In this document: positions 1 to 8,798 of the stretch, piece after piece
Position numbering within the stretch: the stretch's first letter is position 1
How the letters are laid out: each line of letters begins with the position of its first letter
Source of the DNA: an uncultured Alphaproteobacteria bacterium
GTDB taxonomy: Bacteria; Pseudomonadota; Alphaproteobacteria; Rhodobacterales; Rhodobacteraceae
NCBI GenBank assembly: GCA_913031285.1
Contig: CAJWEI010000027.1
Coordinates: forward strand, 1 to 41,374
Reading direction: 5' to 3'
DNA length: 41,374 nt
Position numbers and translations under genes: made by a program
Notes under the pieces: generated by a model
The model's database searches: none
The model's input: only the letters and a program-made list of their open reading frames with translations
Told to the model about the DNA's origin: nothing

Positions 1-59
1 CACGCACCAACCTCACTGTTAGGTTCAAATAATAAAAATTACTCATAAATTAGTCAAGT

Positions 60-96
60 TTTCCTACCCAAATTTTTTAATTTTTTGGGTAGGAAA
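60..96. terminator. Possible bidirectional terminator or other hairpin
   Basis: The arms TTTCCTACCCAAA (60-72) and TTTGGGTAGGAAA (84-96) are perfectly complementary over 13 bp, with an 11-base T/A loop. Neither side has a clean T-run straight after the stem. A terminator for a gene beyond the left edge is therefore plausible but not certain; a protein-binding dyad is the alternative. Confidence 0.45.
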
Positions 97-244
97 TTAA
101 TATCCTTTCCCCTAGATTTTGTGCTCCAATAGGCTTCAGCCTAAAAACCTTTAAACTGGGGCTTTCAGTCCAGACAAAGGCCAGTCGCTAAATTAAGTTC
201 TAGGGAAGCATTAGGCATAAACGTACTACAACGGCTTGGTTTGT

Positions 245-280
245 AAATAAAAGTCTTTGATCTGATTTGGTCAAAGACTT
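245..280 (-). terminator. Rho-independent terminator of the ABC1 kinase gene
   Basis: Read on the minus strand, the stem AAGTCTTTGA / TCAAAGACTT (10 bp, perfect, 10-base loop) is followed directly by TTTTATTT. It lies about 30 bases past the stop codon of the kinase gene. Stem followed by a T-run is the standard intrinsic terminator layout. Confidence 0.75.
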
Positions 281-308
281 ATTGTAGCTTTGGCAATTGA
301 TGACTTGC

Positions 309-1640
309 CTAAGATCGCATCGTGCTTGAAAACTGATGCTCTAATATTTGTTTAAGAGGCAAATTCACAGCAAGTTTTCGTAGTAAAAATAACAGGCCCA
401 GTAGTTTGCGCTGAACCAGTACAAGTTCAGCTGGAACTAAGGAAGGAGGTACCAATCTGGCGAATTCTTGCATTGTTTCCATATTAAAAACTTCAAATAC
501 CTTGCTGTTAGTAAACGAAAAGAAATCTTTCTCATGCAGCTCTGACAGCCCTATCGCAAGCGCTTTATCAAGCAAATTAGAAATCCTGTCAGGCAACTCG
601 TCCGGCATTAGTTTTTCTTTAGCCAAAGCGGTAATGACGCCGTCTTTATCATTGTTCAAAATATGTTGAAGTAGTTCTTGATAGGTTTCCAAAACAGAGT
701 GAGGAAGAATCACTGTTGCCCCAAAATCTAGCAACTTAAGTTGTCTGGCGTCTGTATCATAACGAAAATTGGCAAAGTTTGGGTCTGTTTGTACAAGCTG
801 AAATTCGAAAATTTCACGGATTGTCCAAGTTACCAAGAGATATGCAATATGTTCGCGATCAATTGGAGCAAAATGCTCAATACTGTCAAATTCACAACCT
901 TCTTCAAACGACATCGTCAAAATCTCTGGCGTTGAAAAATCTACCACAACGTTGGGAACCGCAATACATGTTTCACTCTGCGCCAAATGCGCGAAAGTCT
1001 GCATATATTTAGCTTCTCTCAAGTAATCTGTTTCTGAAATCAACTGCGCTTGGCAAACCCCCAAGTAATATTCAAAATCAAGGTTCTTTGGCACCATACC
1101 ACTCGCATGTGCCATCAATCGCAAATTATTCACGTCACTTTTGATTGATTTCTTGATGTTTGGAAATTGAACCTTTATCGCAACCTTTCGCCCGTCGAGC
1201 AAAATTCCTCTGTGAACTTGCCCAATCGACGCTGCTGCAAAAGGACGAACATCAAAATTCCTGAATTTTTTAAGCCAACCTGAGCCCCAATTTTCGTTCA
1301 TAACCCACCGCAATTGCTTTGAAGGCATGGCATATCCACTTGCCCTCAGTCGGGCAAGGATGGCAACGAAATCTGGAGGAAGAAGATCCGAGTCATCCAT
1401 TGACATCAACTGACCTAGCTTCATCGCCGCACCGCGCATATGGGCTAAAGAGCTGGTAATATCCTCAAAATTTTTTGTGCTCAACAGCATCGATCTAATC
1501 GATGGTGCCTGCCCTCTACCAATATCATTGATCGCAGATTTTGCTAGGTTCGCCCCGAGCTTTAGCGCCATACCACCAAACACTGCAGTACGCTCAAATC
1601 GGCTACTCGGTATACGTCGTGACGTGATTATTTTACTCAT
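309..1640 (-). CDS. ABC1/UbiB (AarF) family atypical protein kinase
   Basis: The protein is 443 residues from the chosen start. It carries the ABC1-family signatures in order: a KLGQ motif in the N-terminal helical region, the alanine-rich loop AAASIGQVH in place of a glycine-rich loop, the lysine strand VAIKVQFP, an E-T-D-Y-L-R-E-A segment, and the metal-binding LLDFGA motif. Family members act as ATPase/kinase-like helpers of ubiquinone synthesis or lipid transport; the substrate of this one is unknown. No hydrophobic tail like that of E. coli UbiB is seen, so it is closer to the shorter soluble bacterial ABC1 proteins. An ATG nine codons upstream (1665-1667) is also in frame. I prefer the ATG at 1638-1640 because GAAGAG lies about 8 bases ahead of it, while the upstream ATG has no ribosome-binding site. 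The gene stands alone with its own terminator. Confidence 0.85.
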   Translation of the reverse strand: MSKIITSRRIPSSRFERTAVFGGMALKLGANLAKSAINDIGRGQAPSIRSMLLSTKNFEDITSSLAHMRGAAMKLGQLMSMDDSDLLPPDFVAILARLRASGYAMPSKQLRWVMNENWGSGWLKKFRNFDVRPFAAASIGQVHRGILLDGRKVAIKVQFPNIKKSIKSDVNNLRLMAHASGMVPKNLDFEYYLGVCQAQLISETDYLREAKYMQTFAHLAQSETCIAVPNVVVDFSTPEILTMSFEEGCEFDSIEHFAPIDREHIAYLLVTWTIREIFEFQLVQTDPNFANFRYDTDARQLKLLDFGATVILPHSVLETYQELLQHILNNDKDGVITALAKEKLMPDELPDRISNLLDKALAIGLSELHEKDFFSFTNSKVFEVFNMETMQEFARLVPPSLVPAELVLVQRKLLGLLFLLRKLAVNLPLKQILEHQFSSTMRS

Positions 1641-2141
1641 AAAAAGAACTCTTCTTGGCTTGGTCATAAGTTAGACCGCAAAAATTAATTTTCAAAAAGA
1701 AGGGGATCTTTATAAAAAAATTTCCTAAATGCAGTGCCACAGCTACCTGGTACTAGGCAGAATAAAGTGATCGACACCAATAATACAATGAAGCTATGAT
1801 CCTATGGCCGGACCTAACAAGTTATGCTTCTCAACACACAAGCTAAAGAATTCTATAGCTTGAACTCTCCAAACATTGCAGATCAGAAGCGAAAGAAAGA
1901 AATCTAGCCTAGGGATTTAAAAACTGCCAAAAACGGAATTATATCCATACAAGTTATTCTCATAATGTATCAAGGGGCTATTCCGAGCAAAGTGGTGCCG
2001 CCGGAGTCCTGTCAAGGCAGCCCAATGACATCGTACCAGACAACAGTGTTTAAGCGTTGTTTTTATCGGTAAAAACATAGAAGGCTGTTCATCTGCGCCT
2101 GTACTGAAGCACAGATTGTAGATTTTGGTGAGCCGACCTAC
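1641..2141. other. Intergenic region, nothing recognised
   Basis: About 500 bases separate the MttB-like gene (downstream side) from the ABC1 kinase start (upstream side). Only a weak 8-bp stem, TGTTTTTA / TAAAAACA at 2058-2077, stands out, possibly a terminator for the MttB-like gene. The promoter of the kinase should lie in the upper part of this stretch. I found no convincing small gene. Confidence 0.5.
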
Positions 2142-3644
2142 TCAGGCTGGCCCATTTGAGAGACCAAACCTCTGCATGTAATGCGCTCGAATATCTGACG
2201 GGCCATGCGATGGCCAATGATTTTCCAAGACGCCGCGTGCAACAAGGCTCGCACGCTGACCCATATCAAATCGGTCAGTACTCTCCCACTCCTCGATTGG
2301 TGATCGATCCGCAATTTCAGGGTAAAGAAAGTCGCTACGCATTCGGGCATAGGTTTCGGGACGCCCAAGAAAGTGACCCTCCCCTACGACAACTTCTGAA
2401 ATAGCCTTTAGTGCCAATGTTTCATTAGAAACTTCAGGCAAAACATTGCCCCTAAGAATTGCACCTAGCATATCATTATCAGCAACCATTGCTCCGTAGT
2501 CGACTCCCATCAGCCCAGCCTGAGCTCCTGCAGCTTGCGTTATCAGGTTGGCCCCAGCCTGCAAAGCAGACTGCACTGTTAATGTTTTCTCGTAGCCAGC
2601 CTGAAAATCTGCCGATTTGCTATCTGTAGCGCCCGCGATAACCGAACAGGGCATATTCCAATACGCCAGCACTTGTGCGGCCATGCCAGTAGCCATAGCT
2701 TGCTCACCAGCGCCCCCAGCCATTCCACCCGTACGCAAATCTGTAATCATAGGTCGGGGGCCGGCAATTCGAGATGCGTGTGGATCAAGCGCATGCACAA
2801 AAGCAATTCCCGCCAAAGTTTCGGCTAAAGTTTGCGCCACCGAACCTGCAAGCGTCACAGGGCTAGAGGCCCCTAGCTGACCAAACACATTACAATGCAC
2901 CGGTATCCCTGCCCGCACTGCAGCATCCATCACTTGTATACTTTCAATATGCATGCGCAACGGTGGAACGGCATGGTTGATATTCAAAGACAAAAAAGGT
3001 CGGGCTCTAAACTGGTCTTCGCCACCCGCAATCGCATAACAAAGTGACGCAATTTCAGTCACATGAGCCGACTCGGCGGCCTGCACCATGACGTGTTTGG
3101 ATGTCCCTAAAAGGGACGCGGCCGCAGTTGCAAGATCAAAATCAAGTGGATCTTCAACATCGCGGGCAACCAGTGAACGAGAAAAAAAGTGGATATGTGG
3201 CAATGCGTCAGCCAATCGCGCTGCAGCGTAAAGATCGGCGAGTGTGGAGAATCTGTATTCGTCTTTGTCTCCATCAAAAACATTCGGGGCAGCGCCACCA
3301 GTTCCAGTGTAGGATGCTGTGCCGCCAACCTTAAGATCATGTTCAGGCAACTGTCCCGCTAGCAAGATGGTGTCTGGGCCATCTTTTATTGCGCGTTCAA
3401 TCAAGTCCTTGGGATAAAACAAGCTATCCCCTACAAATTTTCCACCTGCGTTTCCAATCACCTCGACTAGAGTATTAGGTGCATCAGTCACGCCAATAGT
3501 TGTCAAAATCTCAACTGCAGCTTCGCCAATCATAGTGATTTGGCGCTCATCTAATGGAGCCCATCTCCCACCCGTTGCAGCAAGATCTGGTAATACGTCT
3601 GATGCCGGATCAGAGGTTGTGGACTTCCGTCCCCTGCGCGCCAT
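2142..3644 (-). CDS. MttB-superfamily methyltransferase (non-pyrrolysine, trimethylamine methyltransferase-like)
   Basis: The 500-residue protein matches the trimethylamine methyltransferase (MttB/COG5598) family in length and in its Gly/Ala-rich barrel segments, such as the TGTGGAAPN, LNINHAVPPL and GAQAGLMGVDYGAMVADNDM stretches. The archaeal MttB has an amber-encoded pyrrolysine. Here the frame is uninterrupted and ends in TGA, so this is a non-Pyl member. Characterised non-Pyl members demethylate quaternary amines such as glycine betaine, proline betaine or carnitine, passing the methyl group to a corrinoid protein. The start codon shares one base with the stop of the upstream amidinotransferase gene (TGATG), so the two are translationally coupled. 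No corrinoid protein or reductive activator gene is next to it. The substrate cannot be named from sequence; the neighbour suggests an arginine/glycine-derived or guanidino compound. Confidence 0.85.
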   Translation of the reverse strand: MARRGRKSTTSDPASDVLPDLAATGGRWAPLDERQITMIGEAAVEILTTIGVTDAPNTLVEVIGNAGGKFVGDSLFYPKDLIERAIKDGPDTILLAGQLPEHDLKVGGTASYTGTGGAAPNVFDGDKDEYRFSTLADLYAAARLADALPHIHFFSRSLVARDVEDPLDFDLATAAASLLGTSKHVMVQAAESAHVTEIASLCYAIAGGEDQFRARPFLSLNINHAVPPLRMHIESIQVMDAAVRAGIPVHCNVFGQLGASSPVTLAGSVAQTLAETLAGIAFVHALDPHASRIAGPRPMITDLRTGGMAGGAGEQAMATGMAAQVLAYWNMPCSVIAGATDSKSADFQAGYEKTLTVQSALQAGANLITQAAGAQAGLMGVDYGAMVADNDMLGAILRGNVLPEVSNETLALKAISEVVVGEGHFLGRPETYARMRSDFLYPEIADRSPIEEWESTDRFDMGQRASLVARGVLENHWPSHGPSDIRAHYMQRFGLSNGPA

Positions 3645-4765
3645 CAGCCGAGAGCACCTGACTGATCGAGAAAGTAATCCTCACAAACACCTTCTCGGTT
3701 TACATCGGCAGTGCAGCAATGCAATCCGCCCCCAAAGGCATAGGCATCCCGTAAATCGACCGATATAACTTCCATACCAAGCTTATCCATTTGCTCAGCC
3801 TGATAAATTTCTGAGGCCTCCACGCAAACCGTTTTAGGATCCAACACCAACACATTCATACTAAGCCATGTTGAGGAATAGCATAAGGGAGGAGGCGCAT
3901 TATGGGCTGGTTGGGCTGCGTCTACAATCTCCCAGCCATTTTTCTCAAACAAACTGCGTTGTTCAGCAGGTAAGCGTCGCTGAGGGTTGTTTAGGATCAA
4001 ACCTGGCCTCAATGGTGTAAACGTAGCATCGATATGGATTGGATACGGGTCACCTGGAAAGTTGACTGTGTGCACGCGATGACTAGGGAAATGTCGGCGC
4101 AGCCACTCGATTCCTTTAAGATTGGTCGTGAAGCCATGTTGCACAACTAGATCGCGTCCAAAGCGCAAAACATCCGCAGCATCAAACAAGGGCTCTTCTT
4201 CAGTTGTCACAAAAAACTTTTCTGAAGCCCATTTTAACCGCTTTTCAACGCCAATTTTATCCGAGAGGTAGTCGGGATGGTAGTCTTCGTCTGTTAGGCG
4301 AGGTTTTGGTGCCGCTTCATGGCGAAAATTGGGATCTTCATTCCAGTATTTCTGAAGCAAGGGGCGATAGCAGAGATATTCAAACCATCTACAGCGATAA
4401 GACATCGTTGCTTCTAAGATTTCTGACCCCACAGTCAGTAAAACATCGCGCGGAGGCATACAACCGAACTGGCTCTTTGTATGAAAATCTGGTGTCGTAG
4501 CAGGCTGTGCAAAATCAATGGGCGTTGGCCGATCTACTTTGACGCCCCGGCCTTTCAGCATATTGGCAAAATTATCTAATAATTCGTTGGCGCGATCGAT
4601 AGTCTCTTGTGGGCGGCGGCCCCATTGACCGCGCATATCGCTGTCTTCCGGAACTTTTGCATCAAGCGCGGGTTCTTCCGGGGGGATATGACAGTCATCA
4701 GCTCGGCCGACAATGACATGTTTCAGAGGATCCCACTCGTTCCAACTATTAACAACTATGCTCAT
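3644..4765 (-). CDS. Glycine amidinotransferase (AGAT-like)
   Basis: This 373-residue protein resembles L-arginine:glycine amidinotransferase along its length. That enzyme moves the amidino group of arginine to glycine, giving guanidinoacetate and ornithine. The catalytic residues are readable: Asp198 in FDAADVLRFG, His244 in HIDATF and the nucleophile Cys350 in GGGLHC. The same motif context occurs in the vertebrate mitochondrial enzyme, minus its transit peptide. An AGGGG sequence lies about 7 bases before the ATG. It is the first gene of a two-gene unit with the MttB-like gene, overlapping it by one base. Related enzymes use other acceptors, for example inosamine-phosphate amidinotransferases, but the residues around His244 and Cys350 fit AGAT best. 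No guanidinoacetate N-methyltransferase of the SAM type is nearby. Confidence 0.85.
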   Translation of the reverse strand: MSIVVNSWNEWDPLKHVIVGRADDCHIPPEEPALDAKVPEDSDMRGQWGRRPQETIDRANELLDNFANMLKGRGVKVDRPTPIDFAQPATTPDFHTKSQFGCMPPRDVLLTVGSEILEATMSYRCRWFEYLCYRPLLQKYWNEDPNFRHEAAPKPRLTDEDYHPDYLSDKIGVEKRLKWASEKFFVTTEEEPLFDAADVLRFGRDLVVQHGFTTNLKGIEWLRRHFPSHRVHTVNFPGDPYPIHIDATFTPLRPGLILNNPQRRLPAEQRSLFEKNGWEIVDAAQPAHNAPPPLCYSSTWLSMNVLVLDPKTVCVEASEIYQAEQMDKLGMEVISVDLRDAYAFGGGLHCCTADVNREGVCEDYFLDQSGALG

Positions 4766-4961
4766 ACCAAGCCCCTACAAAAGAATTATCCTAATCGCAC
4801 TTTCAACAGTTTCACGTTGGATGCAATCAAAATCAAAACACTTTGACAGGGACATAGATATTTCTTTCCAAGCAGTTTTATTACCCTTAGAAATACGTTA
4901 TTTTCGTCAGATTGGAAACACAAAACCCTTTGCAGGAGCATCGTATTGATAGGCTAGGCTA

Positions 4962-6128
4962 TTATAGCATCTCTACAATAGAGCGTAGAACTTCGATATT
5001 ACCCTCTCCAACACCATCGTCTAGAAATTTTCTATTGGCACTGTTCATGGCGATAACTACTTTTGCAGTGCGGTCAACATAAATATACTGGCCATAAACA
5101 CCACGCGCAAAAAACTCGCCCTCTTTGGGATTATTGGCAGCAATCCACCACTGATACCCATAGCTATCTTCCCCAGGAAGGGTTTTTGCACTTGCTGCAG
5201 TGGAGCTTCGTACCCAAGATTTGGGAACAATCTGTTTTCCGCCGTATTCACCATCTTGCTGGATCATAAGCCCAAAGCGAGCATAATCTCGCGTTGTAAG
5301 GTTTAATCCCCCCAGTACAAAAGCGACGCCTTCGCCGTCTGTAATGTAATAAGGGGCCTGCTCAAGCCCAAGATATCTTATAATCTTATCTGATAAGAGA
5401 TCAGGAATCGAACGCCCTGTCGCGCCGCGCAAGACCATACCAACAACATGCGTATCAATAGAGACATATTGCATCACCTCTCCGGGTTCAGCCGAGCGGT
5501 CTTGCAATTTTGCTGCAAAACTATCCAAAGCTCCACCGAGGGCAAGCTCACGTCCCATCCGATTTATATCCGAATTTTTATCACGGTATTCTTCATCAAA
5601 AAGAACCCCACTGGACATCTGAAGTACATTGCGCAAACTCACTTGACCGTAGGCGCTCCCCTTTAAAATGGGGACATATTTGACGACTGGATCATCCAAA
5701 GAGCCAATGGCGCCTTCTTCTAAAAGAATACCAGTCAGAGCAGATAAAAAGCTTTTTGCAACAGACCACGATACGCGCAAATCATTCGGCTGAGTTCCAA
5801 GATAATAATTTTCATAAGCTAGCTTGGCTTCCTTGAGAATGACCAAAGCAGTGACACGGCGATCGGCTATCCATTCCTCTAATTCCAACGTTAAAGCCAA
5901 ACGACTGGTTGTAGAAAAATTGCTCACGGGGCCATTACCACGCGAAACTGGCGTATGCGGAAATGCATGTTTCATATGGCTGAAGTTATGAATTATTCTA
6001 TTGGCAGAAAATAAAGTGTTCACTGCAAGCAAGCGCTTTAATTCGTTCCAACGCAATAGAAGGACAGCACGCAAAACCAAGGTGATTGGGATCAATGCTC
6101 TGAGTGCGCGTTTGCCATATTTTTTCAT
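4962..6128 (-). CDS. Membrane-anchored serine hydrolase, beta-lactamase / 6-aminohexanoate-dimer hydrolase type
   Basis: The protein is 388 residues. It has an N-terminal hydrophobic segment (about residues 9-26) after several basic residues, which fits a membrane anchor with the domain in the periplasm. The class C beta-lactamase/DD-peptidase-like fold is indicated by the SxxK motif Ser122-Val-Ala-Lys125 in SWSVAKSFLS, the second motif Tyr221-Val-Ser223, and a C-terminal GVYGQYIYVD strand in the place of the KTG/HxG motif. The overall pattern is closer to NylB-like carboxylesterases and amide hydrolases than to true beta-lactamases. The natural substrate is unknown. The gene lies alone between the amidinotransferase unit and hisE, on the same strand. 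Its ribosome-binding site is weak. Confidence 0.8.
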   Translation of the reverse strand: MKKYGKRALRALIPITLVLRAVLLLRWNELKRLLAVNTLFSANRIIHNFSHMKHAFPHTPVSRGNGPVSNFSTTSRLALTLELEEWIADRRVTALVILKEAKLAYENYYLGTQPNDLRVSWSVAKSFLSALTGILLEEGAIGSLDDPVVKYVPILKGSAYGQVSLRNVLQMSSGVLFDEEYRDKNSDINRMGRELALGGALDSFAAKLQDRSAEPGEVMQYVSIDTHVVGMVLRGATGRSIPDLLSDKIIRYLGLEQAPYYITDGEGVAFVLGGLNLTTRDYARFGLMIQQDGEYGGKQIVPKSWVRSSTAASAKTLPGEDSYGYQWWIAANNPKEGEFFARGVYGQYIYVDRTAKVVIAMNSANRKFLDDGVGEGNIEVLRSIVEML

Positions 6129-6261
6129 CTTTATTCAGCTCTAAAAAAATTATGTTTGAACAGGCAGACATATGATAGATAAGACAACTTCATAACAAAG
6201 CACCAATAATTGGAATTTTGGTTATATCAGAAATTTAAATTATCGTTGACTATGCCTGAAG

Positions 6262-6567
6262 CTATCGGCTTATTTTCTCCTGAAGACCGGATCGACCTTG
6301 GCGCTTTTCGAGTTCGTTCATAACATCCGCAAGCATTACATCGCGCGATTTAAGCATCACTAGTAAGTGAAACAGAACATCCGCTGCCTCGGAGACAAGC
6401 TTGATCTTGTCGTCTTTAATGGCTTCTATAATAGCCTCGACAGCTTCTTCTCCAAATTTCTCAGCGCATTTCTCGGGGCCTTTGGCCAAAAGCTTGGCAG
6501 TCCAGCTTTTCATAGGATCATTTTTAGCGCGCGATTCGATAATATCAAAAAGCTCTTCTAGGGTCAT
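6262..6567 (-). CDS. hisE: Phosphoribosyl-ATP pyrophosphatase
   Basis: The 101-residue protein is a stand-alone HisE, which removes pyrophosphate from phosphoribosyl-ATP in the second step of histidine synthesis. The all-alpha MazG-like motif is readable as KCAEKFGEEAVEAIIEA followed by EAADVLFHLLVML, giving the metal-binding Glu/Glu and Glu/Asp positions. It is the last gene of the hisA-hisF-hisE unit, starting 2 bases after the hisF stop. In enterics the function is fused to HisI; here it is separate, as is usual in alphaproteobacteria. Confidence 0.95.
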   Translation of the reverse strand: MTLEELFDIIESRAKNDPMKSWTAKLLAKGPEKCAEKFGEEAVEAIIEAIKDDKIKLVSEAADVLFHLLVMLKSRDVMLADVMNELEKRQGRSGLQEKISR

Positions 6568-6569
6568 AT

Positions 6570-7328
6570 CTACAGCCTCACAGCAATGCCTGCCGCAGCC
6601 ATATGGGCTTTGGCCTGCGAAATTGTATATTCACCAAAATGAAAGATCGAGGCAGCAAGCACGGCTGAAGCACCACCTTTTGTAACACCTTCGACCAGAT
6701 GATCCAAAGTGCCAACACCACCGGAAGCGATGACGGGAACACTGACCGCATCGGAAATAGCGCGGGTCATAGGCAGGTTAAACCCCACTTTTGTACCGTC
6801 ACGATCCAGGGAGGTTAGAAGAATTTCCCCTGCCCCTTTTTGGGCAATCGTTTTTGCAAATCCCACAGCATCAATTCCCGTTGGTTTGCGGCCCCCATGC
6901 GTGAAAATCTCCCATTTCCCTGTTGCAACAGATTTGGCATCAATCGCACAGATGATGCACTGGCTTCCAAAATGATTTGCAGCCTCGCTGATGACGTCAG
7001 GATTGGCAACGGCAGCTGAGTTAAAGCTTACTTTGTCTGCGCCTGCTAGCAGCAGAGCACGCACATCTTGCGTAGTTCGCACCCCCCCCCCAACTGTGAG
7101 CGGGACGTAACATTGCTCAGCAGTTCGACGCACCATATCAAACATTGTGTCGCGATTTTCATGCGTGGCGTTAATATCAAGAAAACAAATTTCGTCAGCA
7201 CCGGCTGCATCATAAGCACGTGCCACATGAATTGGGTCACCGGCATCGCGCAGCCCAATAAAGTTTACGCCCTTTACAACGCGCCCATCTGCTACGTCCA
7301 GACAGGGTATAATACGAGTCTTAAGCAT
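6570..7328 (-). CDS. hisF: Imidazole glycerol phosphate synthase, cyclase subunit
   Basis: The 252-residue protein is the (beta/alpha)8-barrel cyclase that closes the imidazole ring with ammonia supplied by HisH, yielding imidazole glycerol phosphate and AICAR. Catalytic Asp11 lies in [15 protein letters not shown] and Asp130 in CAIDAKS. The start overlaps the end of hisA by 8 bases, so the two are coupled. The codons for the phosphate-loop VGGGV are written as a run of ten G (ten C on the plus strand, 7082-7091), an unusual homopolymer inside an essential gene. Confidence 0.96.
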   Translation of the reverse strand: MLKTRIIPCLDVADGRVVKGVNFIGLRDAGDPIHVARAYDAAGADEICFLDINATHENRDTMFDMVRRTAEQCYVPLTVGGGVRTTQDVRALLLAGADKVSFNSAAVANPDVISEAANHFGSQCIICAIDAKSVATGKWEIFTHGGRKPTGIDAVGFAKTIAQKGAGEILLTSLDRDGTKVGFNLPMTRAISDAVSVPVIASGGVGTLDHLVEGVTKGGASAVLAASIFHFGEYTISQAKAHMAAAGIAVRL

Positions 7329-8043
7329 TCAGCGTCTCTAGAGCTTCGTTTAGATCAAACGCGCCATCGTAAAGCGCACGCCCAGAGATTGCACCGTTCA
7401 AATTTGCGCCACAGTCACGCAGCGCAATAAGATCTTGTAATGAGGATATTCCACCTGATGCGATGACTGGGATAGAGACTGCCTTTGCAAGGGCTAAAGT
7501 TGCCTCTATGTTTGGTCCCTGCATCGCGCCATCACAGTTAATATCAGTATAAACAATAGCCGCCACTCCAGCATCCTCAAACGACCGAGCCAAATCTGTC
7601 ACTAAAACATCTGTTTCCTTTGCCCATCCTTCCGTCGCCACACGCCCATTACGAGCATCTATGCCAACCGCCACCTGATTTGGAAATTTCTTTGCCGCTT
7701 GGCGTACTAGGTTTGGTTTTTCTACTGCAACTGTTCCAAGGATGACGCGCGCCAAACCTAAACAAAGCCAGCGCTCTATAGTGGCCATATCCCTTATCCC
7801 GCCTCCTAATTGAGCAGGTACTTTGGTTTGTCCCAAGATCGTCTCAACCTGTGCTACATTTACTGGCTCACCATCAAAAGCACCATTTAAGTCAACTAAA
7901 TGCAACCACTTACATCCTTTTTGAACAAACTCGATCGCTTGCGCGGCAGGATCTATATTAAAAACAGAAGACGTTTCCATATCGCCACGTACAAGTCTCA
8001 CAGCATTGCCGTCTTTAAGATCAATAGCGGGATAAAGGATCAT
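7321..8043 (-). CDS. hisA: Phosphoribosylformimino-AICAR ribotide isomerase
   Basis: HisA performs the Amadori rearrangement of ProFAR to PRFAR. The chosen 240-residue protein begins [17 protein letters not shown], which is the family N-terminus and carries catalytic Asp8. A further frame extends 23 codons upstream, but nothing in it resembles the family and GAAAGA lies ahead of the ATG at 8041-8043. The gene heads hisA-hisF-hisE. Because a gene on the opposite strand lies between it and hisH, it needs its own promoter in 8044-8176, a divergent promoter region shared with the DUF2147 gene. Confidence 0.95.
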   Translation of the reverse strand: MILYPAIDLKDGNAVRLVRGDMETSSVFNIDPAAQAIEFVQKGCKWLHLVDLNGAFDGEPVNVAQVETILGQTKVPAQLGGGIRDMATIERWLCLGLARVILGTVAVEKPNLVRQAAKKFPNQVAVGIDARNGRVATEGWAKETDVLVTDLARSFEDAGVAAIVYTDINCDGAMQGPNIEATLALAKAVSIPVIASGGISSLQDLIALRDCGANLNGAISGRALYDGAFDLNEALETLNA

Positions 8044-8176
8044 AAATAGTCTTTCACAAAAGTGGGATAAACTGGCACATGGCATGGACCGCACTAAAAT
8101 GCAACTTTGCACAATATTTACCTTGCCAACGGATGCAGAAATACGTCATCCTTAGACAACATCTGGAGGAAATAAA

Positions 8177-8569
8177 ATGAGAAAACTTGTACTTATGGTC
8201 GTTACCGCCTGTTTCGGCATGACAATAGCCCACGCCGATCCAATCCATGGTATTTGGCAAACTATTGGCGACGACAATGGAAATTATGGCCATATTGAGG
8301 TCCAAGACTGTGACGGCAGTATTTGTGGAATACTGATAAAATCTTTCGACTCTTCAGGCAAACAGGTCGAGAGCGAAAATATTGGCAAAATAGTTCTGTG
8401 GGACATGAAGCCTAACGGCGAAGGTAAATATGGTGGTGGAAAGATTTGGGCCCCAGATCGCGACAAAACTTATACTTCAAAGCTTGCTCTCGCGGGAGAC
8501 AAGCTTACTGTCACGGGGTGTGTTCTGATATTCTGTCGCGATGGTGGAATCTGGACAAGAGCTAATTAG
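8177..8569 (+). CDS. Secreted DUF2147-family protein
   Basis: The 130-residue protein has a clear signal peptide, with a basic start, a hydrophobic stretch and likely cleavage after AHA at about residue 20. The mature part starts PIHGIWQT and has the DUF2147 beta-rich pattern GIWxT, a Cys-Gly pair in CDGSICGILI, and a C-terminal CxxFCRDGGIWTR ending. Its function is unknown; it is expected in the periplasm. A strong GGAGG sits 7 bases ahead of the ATG. It lies on the opposite strand inside the histidine cluster, divergent from hisA and convergent with hisH. Confidence 0.85.
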   Translation: MRKLVLMVVTACFGMTIAHADPIHGIWQTIGDDNGNYGHIEVQDCDGSICGILIKSFDSSGKQVESENIGKIVLWDMKPNGEGKYGGGKIWAPDRDKTYTSKLALAGDKLTVTGCVLIFCRDGGIWTRAN

Positions 8570-8581
8570 GCGATCACTCAA

Positions 8582-8620
8582 TCGTTTGCTCAATACAACC
8601 AGCCTTTAAGGAACAAACGA
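8582..8620. terminator. Weak dyad in the convergent gap between DUF2147 and hisH
   Basis: TCGTTTGCTC (8582-8591) and GAACAAACGA (8611-8620) pair over ten positions with one mismatch. The gap between the two convergent genes (8570-8798) should contain terminators. This is the best inverted repeat I see there, but the loop is long and there is no T-run on either side. Confidence 0.3.
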
Positions 8621-8798
8621 AACAAAGTCCAGTGATTATACTTCTTCATACTGGGGCCTTGTTCAAAGGCGCCTATGCCTATAGCTGAACCAATTGTCCT
8701 GATACTCTTTCGACCGTTTTTACAGTAGTCGTTCGCTCAAATGCGTAACCCAGTATGCTTTCTTTATTTACAGTAAATAACTGTCCGCCAGACACTTT

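Larger units (their letters stand above)
1..308. other. Left-edge intergenic region with two hairpins
   Basis: No gene is seen in this stretch. It holds two perfect inverted repeats, listed separately: a 13-bp dyad at 60-96 and a 10-bp terminator stem at 251-280. The rest is A+T-rich and has no open frame worth reporting. A gene ending to the left of the window could be using the first hairpin. Confidence 0.6.

Noticed and set aside
1-60. tRNA-like GGTTCAAAT at the left edge
   Set aside because: No acceptor or anticodon stem can be formed around it.
2142-3644. Pyrrolysine-containing trimethylamine methyltransferase
   Set aside because: The frame has no internal amber codon and ends in TGA, so there is no pyrrolysine.
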